From Gaiellasilicea sp963794385 (GTDB lineage Bacteria > Actinomycetota > Thermoleophilia > Gaiellales > Gaiellaceae), in the NCBI GenBank assembly GCA_963794385.1, contig CAWCDT010000007.1:211806-275805 (forward strand): 64,000 bases of DNA. Reading direction: 5' to 3'. Below, piece after piece: positions 16,497 through 25,631 of the stretch; position 1 is the first letter of the stretch; each line of letters starts with the position of its first letter. A program made the position numbers and the translations under genes. Below the pieces are notes generated by a model that was not told where the DNA came from, did not search any database, and worked only from the letters and a program-made list of their open reading frames with translations.

Positions 16497-17339
16497 CTAG
16501 CGCTTCGCCTTCCGCGTCCGGGTCGTCCGCTTGCGCGTCGGAGGACGCTTCGCGCGCACCGAGCCCCGCCCGCGCTTCTTGGCGGCATCGACGGAGGCTT
16601 GCAGTGCGGCGAGCAGATCGGGCGGCTGCTCCTCGGCCTCCGGCTCAGCGGCGGTGATCGTCTCGCCCTTCTGCTTCGCCTTGATGATCTTCAGCAGCGC
16701 TTCGCGATAGGTGTCCTCGAATTTCTCGGGCTTGAACGAGGTGGTGAACTTGTCGATCAGCGTCGTCGCCATCTCGAGCTCCGCCTTGGTGACCTTCGCC
16801 TTGCGCGGCGCGATCTCGCCGACCGGACGGATCTCGTCGTGGAAGAACATCTTCTCGAGCGCGAGCACACGATCGCGCACGCGCAGGCAGCCGACGTGCT
16901 GGCGGTCCCGCATCACGTACTTGCCGATCGCGACGAGCTTCGTTCGCTCCATGGCCTCGCGCAGGAGCGAATAGGGCTTCTCGCCGCCGTCCTGCGGCCC
17001 GAGGTAGTAGGTCCGCTCGAAGTAGATCGGGTCGATCTCGTCGTACGGGACGAAATCGGAGATCTCGATCGACTTCACGCCCTCGGACTTGACCGCGGCG
17101 AAGTCCTCGTCGGTCAGCACGACGTGCTCGTCCTTGCGGATCTCGTACGCCTTGACGATCTCGTCGTCGGGAACCACCTTCTCCTCCGTCTTGCAGTACT
17201 TCTGGTAGCCGATCCGGCCGTTGTCGGACTCGTGGACGAGATGGAAGTGAAGGTCGGCCTCGTCGATCGCGCTGTACATCTTCACCGGCACGCTGACGAG
17301 CCCGAACGAGATCGTGCCGCTCCAGATCGCTCTCGGCAT
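16497..17339 (-). CDS. ku: Ku protein, non-homologous end joining
   Basis: The 280-residue bacterial Ku binds DNA double-strand ends as a homodimer and recruits LigD. The Ku core runs from AIWSGTISFGLVSVPVKMY through GYQKYCKTEEKVVPDDEIVK, YYLGPQDGGEKPYSLL, IGKYVMRDRQHVGCLR and FHDEIRPVGEIAP. A Lys/Arg-rich tail ends it (residues 250-280), as in actinobacterial Ku, where the tail helps DNA threading. No ligD is visible in the window. It is divergent from the 89-residue ORF at 17426. Confidence 0.96.
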   Translation of the reverse strand: MPRAIWSGTISFGLVSVPVKMYSAIDEADLHFHLVHESDNGRIGYQKYCKTEEKVVPDDEIVKAYEIRKDEHVVLTDEDFAAVKSEGVKSIEISDFVPYDEIDPIYFERTYYLGPQDGGEKPYSLLREAMERTKLVAIGKYVMRDRQHVGCLRVRDRVLALEKMFFHDEIRPVGEIAPRKAKVTKAELEMATTLIDKFTTSFKPEKFEDTYREALLKIIKAKQKGETITAAEPEAEEQPPDLLAALQASVDAAKKRGRGSVRAKRPPTRKRTTRTRKAKR

Positions 17340-17425
17340 ATGGAGTCAACGGTGGAGCGATCGTTTTCGATTCGGCACGATCCCGTGACTCTCTCGTTGC
17401 GGGTCAACGCCTAGCGTTGGCACCC

Positions 17426-17695
17426 ATGAAGACCGCAGCGACCCGTGCCGCCACCCCGTGGGGGTCGGCAGTGCTGCTGGAAGAGCTGAAGCTGCCCCAG
17501 CAGGCGGGCGACAAGCGCTTCGCATCGCTCGTGCAGCTGCTCGAGACCGGCAAGGGCGAGCGCCTCGTCCGTTTCGCATACGCGACCGGCGGCGTCGCCC
17601 GCCGCGGCCCCGTGACGCTGCGGGTACGCGACGTCGAGCGCCTGCGCGCAGCGCTGGCCGAGCACCCAGGGCTCGCGGAGGCGCTGCGGCTGTGA
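17426..17695 (+). CDS. conserved-looking small hypothetical protein
   Basis: The 89-residue protein (ATG 17426) has an N-terminal helix-forming segment (AVLLEELKLPQQAGDKRF), a beta-rich middle (GERLVRFAYATGGVARRGPV) and a C-terminal helix (DVERLRAALAEHPGLAEALRL). The domain is not recognised. It lies divergent from ku with 86 bp between the starts and ends 13 bp before the purQ stop. A role in DNA repair would only be guilt by proximity. Confidence 0.6.
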   Translation: MKTAATRAATPWGSAVLLEELKLPQQAGDKRFASLVQLLETGKGERLVRFAYATGGVARRGPVTLRVRDVERLRAALAEHPGLAEALRL

Positions 17696-17708
17696 GCCGT
17701 GTCCCGCC

Positions 17709-18410
17709 TCAGGCGACCGCGGCGGCGAGCGTGCGCGTGCGGGCGGCGTCGACGAGCCCGGCGAGGAGCAGCGCGCCGTCCCCCGAGCCGAGCAGCGGAT
17801 CGACTGCGTGCTCCGGATGAGGCATCAAGCCGACCACGTTGCGAGTCTCGTTGCACACGCCCGCGACGTCGCCGACCGAGCCGTTGCAGTCCTCCGCGTA
17901 GCGCAACACCAGCTGGCCGGCCGCCTCCAGCTCGCGGTACAGCTCGTCGTCGGCGTACCAGCAGCCCTCGCCGTGCTTGACCGGGATCGTCAGCTCCTGG
18001 CCGGGCTCGCAGCGGGCAGTGAGGACGGTATCCGTCCGCTCGACGCGAAGCCGGAGATCGCGGCAGATGAACTCGAGGTCGCGGTTGCGCCGCAGCACAC
18101 CCGGCAGGAGCCCGGCCTCGCACAGGATCTGGAAGCCGTTGCAGATCCCCAGCACGGGGCCGCCCGCGGAGGCGAAGTCCCGCACCGCGGCCAGCACCGG
18201 CGCGAAGCGGGCGATCGCCCCACACCGAAGGTAGTCGCCGTACGAAAAGCCTCCCGGCAGGACGACCGCCTCGCTGCCTCGCGGCAGCGCCGTCTCGGCA
18301 TGCCAGACCAGCTGCGCGTCTGCGCCGAGAGCCGCCAACGCCCAGGCCGCGTCACGGTCGTCGTTCGAGCCGGGAAAGACGAGGACGGCAATCCGCGGCC
18401 GCACGCTCAC
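17709..18410 (-). CDS. purQ: phosphoribosylformylglycinamidine synthase subunit I (glutaminase)
   Basis: The 233-residue class I glutamine amidotransferase supplies ammonia to PurL. GTG 18410 overlaps the purS stop (GTGA) and gives the canonical start RIAVLVFPGSNDDRDAAWAL. Other marks are LPGGFSYGDYLRCGAIA, VLGICNGFQIL with the nucleophile Cys, and GLMPHPEHAVDP with the catalytic His and Glu. Its 3' end faces the accessory block; purL, its usual neighbour, lies 12.7 kb away on the same strand. Confidence 0.97.
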   Translation of the reverse strand: MSVRPRIAVLVFPGSNDDRDAAWALAALGADAQLVWHAETALPRGSEAVVLPGGFSYGDYLRCGAIARFAPVLAAVRDFASAGGPVLGICNGFQILCEAGLLPGVLRRNRDLEFICRDLRLRVERTDTVLTARCEPGQELTIPVKHGEGCWYADDELYRELEAAGQLVLRYAEDCNGSVGDVAGVCNETRNVVGLMPHPEHAVDPLLGSGDGALLLAGLVDAARTRTLAAAVA

Positions 18411-18649
18411 CCTTCCGCGACCTCGATCTCGAAGCTCTCGATCAGCGTATTCGCAAGCAGCTCCTGGCACATCCGTTCGGCCTCGACGCGCGCGTCGTGC
18501 GGCGACGACGCGTCGAGGTCGAGATCCACGAGCCGGCCCACGCGGGCACCGCCCACCGAGAACCCGAGCTTGCGCAGCGACTCCTGCACCGCCTCGCCTT
18601 GCGGATCAAGGATCCCCGGCTTCGGCCGTACGAGGACGGTCACCCTCAC
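18407..18649 (-). CDS. purS: phosphoribosylformylglycinamidine synthase subunit PurS
   Basis: The 80-residue PurS has the expected pattern VRPKPGILDPQGEAVQESL, LGFSVGGARVGRLVDLDLD and CQELLANTLIESFEIEV. It bridges PurQ and PurL in the FGAM synthase complex. GTG 18649 overlaps the purC stop and its own stop overlaps purQ, both as GTGA, so purB-purC-purS-purQ are tightly coupled. Confidence 0.96.
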   Translation of the reverse strand: MRVTVLVRPKPGILDPQGEAVQESLRKLGFSVGGARVGRLVDLDLDASSPHDARVEAERMCQELLANTLIESFEIEVAEG

Positions 18650-19509
18650 CTGAGGACGACCTGCGGGTCGGCACGGTAGTCGTCGAACGCGAGCCCCGTC
18701 AACAACTCGAACGCCTCGACGTAGCGGGCCTGCGTTCCCGCGACGACGGCGTCGGGAAGCTCGGGCCCGGGATCGGTCTTGTCCCAGCCGAGGCTTTCGC
18801 AGTAGTCGCGCACGTACTGCTTGTCGTAGGACGGCTGCGGCCCGAGCCCGGCGTACCCGTCCGCCGGCCAGAAGCGCGAGGAGTCCGGCGTCAGGGCCTC
18901 GTCGCCGAGCACCAGCGTGCCGTCGCGGTCGACGCCGAGCTCGAACTTCGTGTCCGCGAGGATGATCCCGCGCGCCTCGGCGTGAGCTGCCGCGAAGCGG
19001 TAGAGAGCGAGGGCGGCCGACTCCGCCTCGGCCCAGCGCTCCGCTCCGACAAGCTCGGCGGCGGTCCGCGCGTCGATGTTCTCGTCGTGGCCGGAATGCG
19101 CCTTCGTCGCCGGCGTCACGATCGGCTCGGGTAGCCGGGCCGACTCGCCGAGGCCCGGCGGCAGCACCCGCCCGCAGAGGGAGCCCGTCGCGGCGTAGTC
19201 CTTCCAGCCGGACCCTGCCAGGTAGCCACGGACGACGATCTCGACCGGCAGCATCTCGAGGCGCCTGCAGACGAGGGAGCGGCCGTCGTCGCGGAGCTCG
19301 AGCAAGTGGTTTGGCACGATGTGGCGCGTCCGCGCGAACCAGAAGGCGGAGAGACCCGTCAGAACCTTGCCCTTGTCGGGGACCTCGGTCGGCAGGACGA
19401 CGTCAAAGGTCGAGATCCGGTCGGAGGCGACGAGCAGCAGCCGCTCCTCGTCGAGCGCGTAGAGCTCGCGGACCTTGCCGCTGCCCAGGTGGACGGCGGC
19501 GTCAGGCAT
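18646..19509 (-). CDS. purC: SAICAR synthase
   Basis: The 287-residue enzyme ligates aspartate to CAIR using ATP. Signatures are GSGKVRELYALDEERLLLVA, DRISTFDVVLP, VRGYLAGSGWKDY and ADTKFELGVD. ATG 19509 lies within the end of purB, an 8-bp overlap. It is the second gene of the purB-C-S-Q unit. Confidence 0.97.
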   Translation of the reverse strand: MPDAAVHLGSGKVRELYALDEERLLLVASDRISTFDVVLPTEVPDKGKVLTGLSAFWFARTRHIVPNHLLELRDDGRSLVCRRLEMLPVEIVVRGYLAGSGWKDYAATGSLCGRVLPPGLGESARLPEPIVTPATKAHSGHDENIDARTAAELVGAERWAEAESAALALYRFAAAHAEARGIILADTKFELGVDRDGTLVLGDEALTPDSSRFWPADGYAGLGPQPSYDKQYVRDYCESLGWDKTDPGPELPDAVVAGTQARYVEAFELLTGLAFDDYRADPQVVLR

Positions 19510-20812
19510 GGACGTGCTCCCGGCCGACGGCTCGCAGCCGCTCGAAGACGACCCCGGCATGCCGCGTGTACGCGCTCTCGTCGAACACCGCGTCCAGCTC
19601 GACGCGGCTCGCAATCTGGCCGTCTGCACGTACGAGGTCGCGGAAGTCGAGCCCCTCGTCCCAGGCGCGCATCGCGTGCCGCTGTACGAGCCGGTACGCC
19701 TCGTCCCGCGACATCTCTGCGTCGATGAGCGCGAGCAGCAGCCGCTGGCTGAAGTAGAGCCCGTGGCTCGCGTCGAGGTTCTCGCGCATCCGCTCGGCGC
19801 GGACGACCAGTCCGTCGACGAGCCACGCGAACCGGTCGAGCATGTAGTCGACGAGGAGAAAGGCGTCCGGAAGCACGATCCGCTCCGCCGACGAGTGGGA
19901 GATGTCGCGCTCGTGCCAGAGCGCCACGTTCTCGAGCCCGGTCTGCGCGTAGCCGCGCAGGACGCGGGCAAGCCCGCAGATCCGCTCGGAGACGATCGGG
20001 TTCCGCTTGTGCGGCATCGCCGACGACCCCTTTTGGCCGCTCCCGAAGGGCTCCTCGACTTCCCGTACCTCGGTCCGGGCGAGGTGGCGGACCTCGAGCG
20101 CGAACCGCTCCAGCGACGCAGCGAGGAGCGCGAGCGCGCCCAGCACCTCGGCGTGGCGGTCGCGCTGCAGGATCTGCGTGGAGCTCGGCGCTGCCTCGAG
20201 CCCGAGCCGCTCGCAGGCGACTCGCTCCACTTCCGGCTCGACCGCCGCGTAGGTGCCGACGGCTCCGGACAGCTTCCCGACGCGCATCCCGTCGAGCGCA
20301 CGCTCGACCCGAATGCGGTCACGCTCGAGCCCGAACGCCCAGCCCGCCAGCTTGAGGCCGAAGGTTGTCGGCTCGGCGTGAACGCCGTGCGTCCTCCCGA
20401 TCGTGAGTGTCTCGCGATGCTCCTCCGCCCGTGCCAACACGGCGCCGAACGCCCGCTCGATCCCGGCCAGGATGAGCGCGCCCGCGTCGCGGATCTGGAG
20501 TGCCAGCGCCGTGTCGACGACGTCCGACGAGGTGAGCCCGTAGTGGAACCACCGCCCTTCCTCGCCGAGACGCTCGGCGACCGCGTCGACGAACGCTGCG
20601 ACGTCGTGGTGCGTCTGCGCCTCGATCTCGGCAACTCGTTCCGGGCTCGGGACGGCCGCTCGCCCGCGAATCGCGTCGAGAGCTTCCCGCGGCACGGCGC
20701 CGACTTCTGCCCACCCCTCGAGCGCCGCCAGCTCGACGTCGAGCCAGCGCGCGAGCCTCGCCTCGTCCGACCAGATCGCCGACATGGCCGGGCGGGAGTA
20801 ACGCGCGATCAC
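19502..20812 (-). CDS. purB: adenylosuccinate lyase
   Basis: The 436-residue fumarase/aspartase-superfamily lyase works at two steps, SAICAR to AICAR and adenylosuccinate to AMP. The N-terminus is MIARYSRPAMSAIWSDEA. LTSSDVVDTALALQ, GRTHGVHAEPTTFG and the superfamily signature GSSAMPHKRNPI (mobile catalytic loop Ser) are present. It starts the purB-C-S-Q run and is separated from purD by about 30 bp. Confidence 0.97.
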   Translation of the reverse strand: MIARYSRPAMSAIWSDEARLARWLDVELAALEGWAEVGAVPREALDAIRGRAAVPSPERVAEIEAQTHHDVAAFVDAVAERLGEEGRWFHYGLTSSDVVDTALALQIRDAGALILAGIERAFGAVLARAEEHRETLTIGRTHGVHAEPTTFGLKLAGWAFGLERDRIRVERALDGMRVGKLSGAVGTYAAVEPEVERVACERLGLEAAPSSTQILQRDRHAEVLGALALLAASLERFALEVRHLARTEVREVEEPFGSGQKGSSAMPHKRNPIVSERICGLARVLRGYAQTGLENVALWHERDISHSSAERIVLPDAFLLVDYMLDRFAWLVDGLVVRAERMRENLDASHGLYFSQRLLLALIDAEMSRDEAYRLVQRHAMRAWDEGLDFRDLVRADGQIASRVELDAVFDESAYTRHAGVVFERLRAVGREHVHA

Positions 20813-20842
20813 TGGAGCGAGTCTAGCGACCGTCCCGGCGGC

Positions 20843-22063
20843 TCAACCCGCTGTCGCGGACGCGGCGAGGGCGATGTCGCGCCGGTAGCGGGCGCCGGTG
20901 AAGCTGATCAGCTCACACCCTGCGTAGGCGCGTTCGCGCGCGTCGGCGACCGTCGCCCCGGTCCCGGTGACGGCGAGGACACGGCCGCCGTTCGTGACGA
21001 GCCGCTCGCCGTGCAGCGCCGTGCCGGCATGGAAGACGAGCGCGCCGGTCGCCTCGGCGGCTTCGACCCCCTCGATGGCCGAGCCGCGGTCGGACCGGGC
21101 CGGATAGTCGGCGCCTGCGATCACCACGGTCACGGCAGCCTCGTCCGAGACGGAGACCTCCACGCCCTCGAGCTCCCCGGTCGCGGCGGCGCCGAGCGCG
21201 CCGAGGAAGTCTCCCTCGAGGCGGGGGAGGATCGACTGCGTCTCCGGGTCGCCGAAGCGGCAGTTGAACTCGAGCACCCTGGGCCCATCCGCGGTCAGCA
21301 TCAGCCCGGCGAACAACACCCCGACGAAGGGCGACCCACGGCGCGCGAGCTCCTCGACCACCGGCCCGTGGATCTCCTCGACGAGCTCCTCCGTTCCGCC
21401 GGTGTCGAATCCCGGCACCGGCGAGAACGAGCCCATCCCGCCGGTGTTCGGCCCGCTATCCCCGTCCAGCGCCCGCTTGAAGTCCTGCGCCGGTGCGAGT
21501 GGCACGACGTTGCGCCCGTCGGCGAGCGCAAAGACCGACACCTCGTCGCCTGCGAGGAGCTCCTCGATCACGATCGGGCCGGGAAACGCAGACGCCGCCC
21601 GCAGCCCCTCGTCCAGCTGTGCCACCGACTCGCAGACGAAGACGCCCTTCCCGGCCGCGAGGCCGTCCACCTTGACGACGCAGGGCGGCCGGGCGACCGC
21701 GAGCGTCCTCGCCGTCGGGACCCCGGCCGCCGCCATCACGTCCTTGGCGAAGCTCTTTGAGCCCTCGATCCGCGACGCGGCGGCACCGGGCCCGAAGACG
21801 GAAATGCCGGCGCGACGGAGCTCGTCGGCCACACCGGTCACGAGCGGCGCCTCGGGGCCGATCACAGCGAGATCGACGTCCAGGCTGCGCGCAAGTCCGA
21901 GCAGGCTCTCGCCGTCCTCTGCCCGGACGGGGTGGCAGTCGCCGAGCCGTGCGATCCCGGGGTTGCCGGGCGCAGCGTGGAGCTCGGACAGGCCCGGCGC
22001 CTGGGCGAGCTTCCAGGCGAGCGCGTGCTCGCGCCCACCTGAGCCGACCAGGAGCACCTTCAC
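20843..22063 (-). CDS. purD: phosphoribosylamine-glycine ligase
   Basis: The 406-residue ATP-grasp enzyme makes GAR. GTG 22063 gives the canonical start VKVLLVGSGGREHALAWKL. Further landmarks are VIGPEAPLVTGVADEL, VVKVDGLAAGKGVFVCE, GPNTGGMGSFSPVP and VLEFNCRFGDPETQ. A longer upstream reading of the same frame has no homology and is not used. The gene is transcribed toward purB. Confidence 0.97.
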   Translation of the reverse strand: MKVLLVGSGGREHALAWKLAQAPGLSELHAAPGNPGIARLGDCHPVRAEDGESLLGLARSLDVDLAVIGPEAPLVTGVADELRRAGISVFGPGAAASRIEGSKSFAKDVMAAAGVPTARTLAVARPPCVVKVDGLAAGKGVFVCESVAQLDEGLRAASAFPGPIVIEELLAGDEVSVFALADGRNVVPLAPAQDFKRALDGDSGPNTGGMGSFSPVPGFDTGGTEELVEEIHGPVVEELARRGSPFVGVLFAGLMLTADGPRVLEFNCRFGDPETQSILPRLEGDFLGALGAAATGELEGVEVSVSDEAAVTVVIAGADYPARSDRGSAIEGVEAAEATGALVFHAGTALHGERLVTNGGRVLAVTGTGATVADARERAYAGCELISFTGARYRRDIALAASATAG

Positions 22064-22121
22064 GGCGGCCGAGTCTACTTTCAGCGGGTTTCGGAGACCA
22101 CGCGGCGGCGCATAGATTCGC

Positions 22122-22415
22122 ATGGCGATCAACGAGCCCGGGCTCGACCTGCACGAGTGGGAGACGCGCTGGGCCGAGCTCGAGGAGGACCTGGCCGACG
22201 ATCCCGCGTCGGCGCTCGCCGAGGCCAGCGACGCGATCGAAGACCTGCTCACCGTCGACGACGGCCAGAACGAGCTCGTTGCCGCCTACGCGGCGGCGCG
22301 CGACGTCGCCGACCGACTCGAGCAGGGCGAGAGCGTCGACCCGGGCGACCTGGCGACCGCGGTCGAGAACCTGCACGCGATCCGAGCAGCCCTCACAGCG
22401 GGCGACCCGATCTAA
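22122..22415 (+). CDS. small acidic hypothetical protein
   Basis: The 97-residue, strongly acidic protein (DLHEWETRWAELEEDLADDP, then AIEDLLTVDDGQNELVAAY) is almost entirely helix-forming and lacks a recognised domain. It lies alone between divergent purD and convergent purA. The codon pattern fits its neighbours, and Trp residues near the N-terminus argue against a random frame. The function is unknown. Confidence 0.65.
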   Translation: MAINEPGLDLHEWETRWAELEEDLADDPASALAEASDAIEDLLTVDDGQNELVAAYAAARDVADRLEQGESVDPGDLATAVENLHAIRAALTAGDPI

Positions 22416-22432
22416 GCCGAGTACCGCGTCGG

Positions 22433-23707
22433 TCAGGCCGGCGCGAGCACCTGCTCTCGCGCCGCGCCCGTGCCGACGAGGCGGATCGGGACGCCGAGCG
22501 CCCGCTCGACCAGTTCGACGTAGGCGCGCGCCTGCTCCGGGAGGTCGGCGATCGTCGTGCAGCCGTCGAGCGCGGCACCCCAGCCCTGAACCGTCTCCAG
22601 CACCGGCTCAGCGTGGTGGAAGTCGCTCTGGTGGGCCGGGAAGTCCGATGTCTCGCTTCCGTCGGGGAGCCGGTAGCGAACGCAGACCTTGAGCTCGTCG
22701 AAGGCGGAGAGGACATCGAGCTTCGTCAGCGCGATCGACGTGATCCCGTTCAGCCGGACCGCGTAGCGGAGGGCGACGAGATCGAGCCAGCCGGGGCGCC
22801 GCTCGCGGCCGGTCACCGTGCCGAACTCCTGTCCGAGCTCCCGGACCTGCGCCGCGAGCTCGTCATCCATCTCGCTCGGGAACGGCCCTGCTCCGACCCG
22901 CGTTACGTACGCCTTCGAGACGCCGACTACGTCGTCGATGCGAGTCGGTCCGATGCCGATCCCGGTCGCGGCGGCGCCGGCGGTCGGGTTGGAAGAGGTG
23001 ACGAACGGATACGTGCCGTGATCGAGGTCGAGGAGCGTCCCCTGGGCGCCCTCGAGCAGGACCCGCTTCCCCTCCCGGAGCGCGGTGTCGACGAGCAGCG
23101 ACGTGTCGGCGACGTACGGGCGCAGGCGCTGCGCGAACTGCTCGTGGCTGGAGGCGACGGCCTCGAGGTCGAACGGCTCGTGCTCGTAGACGCGCTCCAG
23201 CCACACGTTCTTCTCGGCGAGCGCGGTCTCGATCTTCTGGCGCAGGATCTTCGCGTCGAGGAGGTCCTGGACACGGATGCCGAGCCGGGACGCCTTGTCG
23301 GCGTACGCGGGCCCGATCCCGCGCCGCGTCGTCCCGATCTGGAGCCTGCCCAGGCGCCGCTCGCCTGCCCCGTCGATCGCGATGTGCCAGGGCATGATCA
23401 GATGGGCGTTGCCGGAGATCCGGAGCGGCTCCGACGACACGCCGCGTTCCTCCACCTCGTCGAGCTCCTCGAGCAGGACACCGGGGTCGACGACACAGCC
23501 GGCCCCGAGGACGCTGATCTTCCCCGAGAGGATTCCGGAGGGCAGATGCCGGAACTTGAACGTCACGCCGTCGACGATCACGGTGTGGCCGGCGTTCGGT
23601 CCGCCCTGGTAGCGGCAGACGAGGTCCGAGTCCTGCGCGAGCAGGTCGACGATCTTGCCCTTGCCTTCGTCGCCCCATTGCGCGCCGACGATGACGGTCG
23701 CGGGCAC
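22433..23707 (-). CDS. purA: adenylosuccinate synthetase
   Basis: The 424-residue GTP-dependent enzyme condenses IMP and aspartate. GTG 23707 precedes PATVIVGAQWGDEGKGKIVD with the P-loop-like motif. GGPNAGHTVI, TTRRGIGPAYADK, EGAQGTLLDLDHGTYPFVT and GRERRPGWLDL are also present. It lies close to the other pur genes but separated from purD by the small ORF at 22122. Confidence 0.97.
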   Translation of the reverse strand: MPATVIVGAQWGDEGKGKIVDLLAQDSDLVCRYQGGPNAGHTVIVDGVTFKFRHLPSGILSGKISVLGAGCVVDPGVLLEELDEVEERGVSSEPLRISGNAHLIMPWHIAIDGAGERRLGRLQIGTTRRGIGPAYADKASRLGIRVQDLLDAKILRQKIETALAEKNVWLERVYEHEPFDLEAVASSHEQFAQRLRPYVADTSLLVDTALREGKRVLLEGAQGTLLDLDHGTYPFVTSSNPTAGAAATGIGIGPTRIDDVVGVSKAYVTRVGAGPFPSEMDDELAAQVRELGQEFGTVTGRERRPGWLDLVALRYAVRLNGITSIALTKLDVLSAFDELKVCVRYRLPDGSETSDFPAHQSDFHHAEPVLETVQGWGAALDGCTTIADLPEQARAYVELVERALGVPIRLVGTGAAREQVLAPA

Positions 23708-23729
23708 GAGGCGATTCTGCCGTATTACT

Positions 23730-23939
23730 TCAGTGGAAGCGCACGCCCGCGGGCTCGCGGCCGACGCGCTCGATCCGGATGTCGTGGCCGCGCGGGCAGG
23801 TGACCGCGCCGTGAGCACGCTCGAGCGCCAGCCGGCCCTCCACCTGGGCGGCATAAACACCGTGCTCGACGGCGCACTCCGCGCAGACCACGACATACGA
23901 AGTCACCCGCGGCGCCAACCGGATCGTCTGGTCGAACAT
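23730..23939 (-). CDS. small zinc-ribbon-like hypothetical protein
   Basis: The 69-residue protein carries Cys pairs in VCAECAVEHG and TCPRGHDIR, about 28 residues apart, which could coordinate zinc. It starts MFDQTIRLAPRVTSYVVV. It sits upstream of purA on the same strand with 22 bp between them, so it may be the first gene of that unit. No family is recognised. Confidence 0.6.
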   Translation of the reverse strand: MFDQTIRLAPRVTSYVVVCAECAVEHGVYAAQVEGRLALERAHGAVTCPRGHDIRIERVGREPAGVRFH

Positions 23940-24088
23940 CGTTTACTCCCTTCTGCCTCCGACAAGAGTTGTCGAGCTCGCCTCCGTCGGCGGTTCGCGG
24001 CGCAGACCTCGCGGTGCCGGAGCACCGCGAGGAAGCGCCACGGGCCGACGTCGCCTGGCGGGAGGGGGCAGAGCCGGCCGGGGGGAGC

Positions 24089-25438
24089 TCATGCGGCCGC
24101 CAGGTCGGCGAACTTGGCGTACCGCTTCAGGAACGAAAGCCGGACCGAGTCGGTCGGCCCGTTGCGGTGCTTGGCGAGGATCAGCTCGGCGATCCCCTGC
24201 GAGTCGGACTCCTCGCCGTTGTAGTACTCGTCGCGGTAGATGAAGCCGACGAGGTCGGCGTCCTGCTCGATCGAGCCCGACTCGCGCAGGTCAGACAGGA
24301 TCGGCCGCTTGTCATGCCGCTGCTCGACCGCCCGCGAGAGCTGCGAGAGGGCGAGGATCGGCACGTCGAGGTCTCGCGCGAGCACCTTCAGGTTCCGCGA
24401 GATCTGGGACACCTCCTGGACGCGGTTCTCCGCCGTCACGCCGGAGGTCATCAGCTGCAGGTAGTCGACGATGACGAGGCCGAGATTCGGCTCGCGGGAC
24501 TTCAGCCGGCGCGCCTTCGAACGGATCTCCATCATCGTGATCGAGCCGGTGTCGTCGACCCAGATCGGCGCCTTCATCAGCTTGTCGCACGCGGCGGTGA
24601 GGCGCGGCCAGTCCTCGGGGCGGAGCTTGCCGGTGCGGAGGCTCTGCGACTCCACGCGCGCCTCGCTGCACATCATCCGCTGGGTCACCTCGCTCTTCGA
24701 CATCTCGAGCGTGAAGAGCGCGACCGGGATCTCGTGCCGGACGGCGAGGTTTTGCGCCATGTTGAGCGCCAGCGCCGACTTCCCCATCGAGGGCCGAGCG
24801 GCGACGATGATCAGGTTCCCCGGCTGGAAGCCCGACGTGAGCTTGTCAAGCTCCTTGAACCCGGTGGGGACGCCCGTGACGTCGGCGCCGGCCTCGTACA
24901 GGTGCATGATCCGCTCGAAGCTCTCCTTCAGCAGCCCCTCGATGTGGCTGAAGTCGCCCGTGACCCGCTGCTGGGCGAGCTCGAAGACGATCTGCTCCGC
25001 GCGGTCGACGAGGTCGGTCGTCTCGCCCGGCCTCTCCTGCCCCAGCCGCGCGATCTCCGAGCCCGCACGGACGAGGCCGCGCAGGGTCGCCATCTCACGC
25101 ACGATCCGCGCGTAGTGGGCCGCATTCGCGGTCGCCGGCACGAGCGCCGCCAGCTCGTGGATCCGCGCGCGGCCACCGACCTGCTCGAGCTCGCCCCGTT
25201 CCTCGAGCGCGTCGACGAGCGTGATCGCGTCGACCGGCTCGCCCTGCTGGTAGAGGGCGAGGCAAGCCCGGAAGACGACGCCGTGGCTCTCACGGTAGAA
25301 GTCCTCGGCGGAGAGGACCTCGGTGACCGCCCCGATCGCACCCGGGGAGAGCAGCATCGCTCCGAGCACCGACTCCTCCGCCTCCAGGTTCTGCGGCGGC
25401 ACATGGGGCGTGGACGGGAGCGAGGCGACCTGGGCCAT
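24089..25438 (-). CDS. dnaB: replicative DNA helicase
   Basis: The 449-residue hexameric helicase unwinds DNA at the replication fork. ATG 25438 gives MAQVASLPSTPHVPPQNLEA. The N-terminal primase-binding domain contains AEESVLGAMLLSPGAIGAV and ESHGVVFRACLALYQQG. The RecA-like C-terminal domain has the Walker A IVAARPSMGKSALALN, LFTLEMSKSEVTQRM, Walker B LVIVDYLQLM, and RDLDVPILALSQLSRAVEQR with the arginine finger region. No intein is present. It follows the ribosomal gene cluster rpsF-ssb-rpsR-rplI in the common order. Confidence 0.97.
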   Translation of the reverse strand: MAQVASLPSTPHVPPQNLEAEESVLGAMLLSPGAIGAVTEVLSAEDFYRESHGVVFRACLALYQQGEPVDAITLVDALEERGELEQVGGRARIHELAALVPATANAAHYARIVREMATLRGLVRAGSEIARLGQERPGETTDLVDRAEQIVFELAQQRVTGDFSHIEGLLKESFERIMHLYEAGADVTGVPTGFKELDKLTSGFQPGNLIIVAARPSMGKSALALNMAQNLAVRHEIPVALFTLEMSKSEVTQRMMCSEARVESQSLRTGKLRPEDWPRLTAACDKLMKAPIWVDDTGSITMMEIRSKARRLKSREPNLGLVIVDYLQLMTSGVTAENRVQEVSQISRNLKVLARDLDVPILALSQLSRAVEQRHDKRPILSDLRESGSIEQDADLVGFIYRDEYYNGEESDSQGIAELILAKHRNGPTDSVRLSFLKRYAKFADLAAA

Positions 25439-25631
25439 CGAACGTTCTATTGAAGCCGCCGCGACGGACGGCCTCAAGGCTGGGGATTCACAGCCCGTTG
25501 TGGATCGCCGAGGCCCCGATTTGCAGGCAGAAGAAACGCCTGTTCGCCTCGTTCTCCACGACGGCCGCGCGGGCCGCTCCGCCCCTGTCCACAAGGGACT
25601 CGTCCGCTTATGCCGGAGCGAGCGGGAAGTT

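Noticed and set aside
19475..21760. A 761-codon plus-strand ORF opposite purB and purD
   Set aside because: It is a typical antisense open frame in high-GC DNA, and the opposite strand encodes unmistakable purine enzymes.
24089..25438. Intein in dnaB
   Set aside because: The protein is 449 residues with all helicase motifs at normal spacing, so nothing is inserted.
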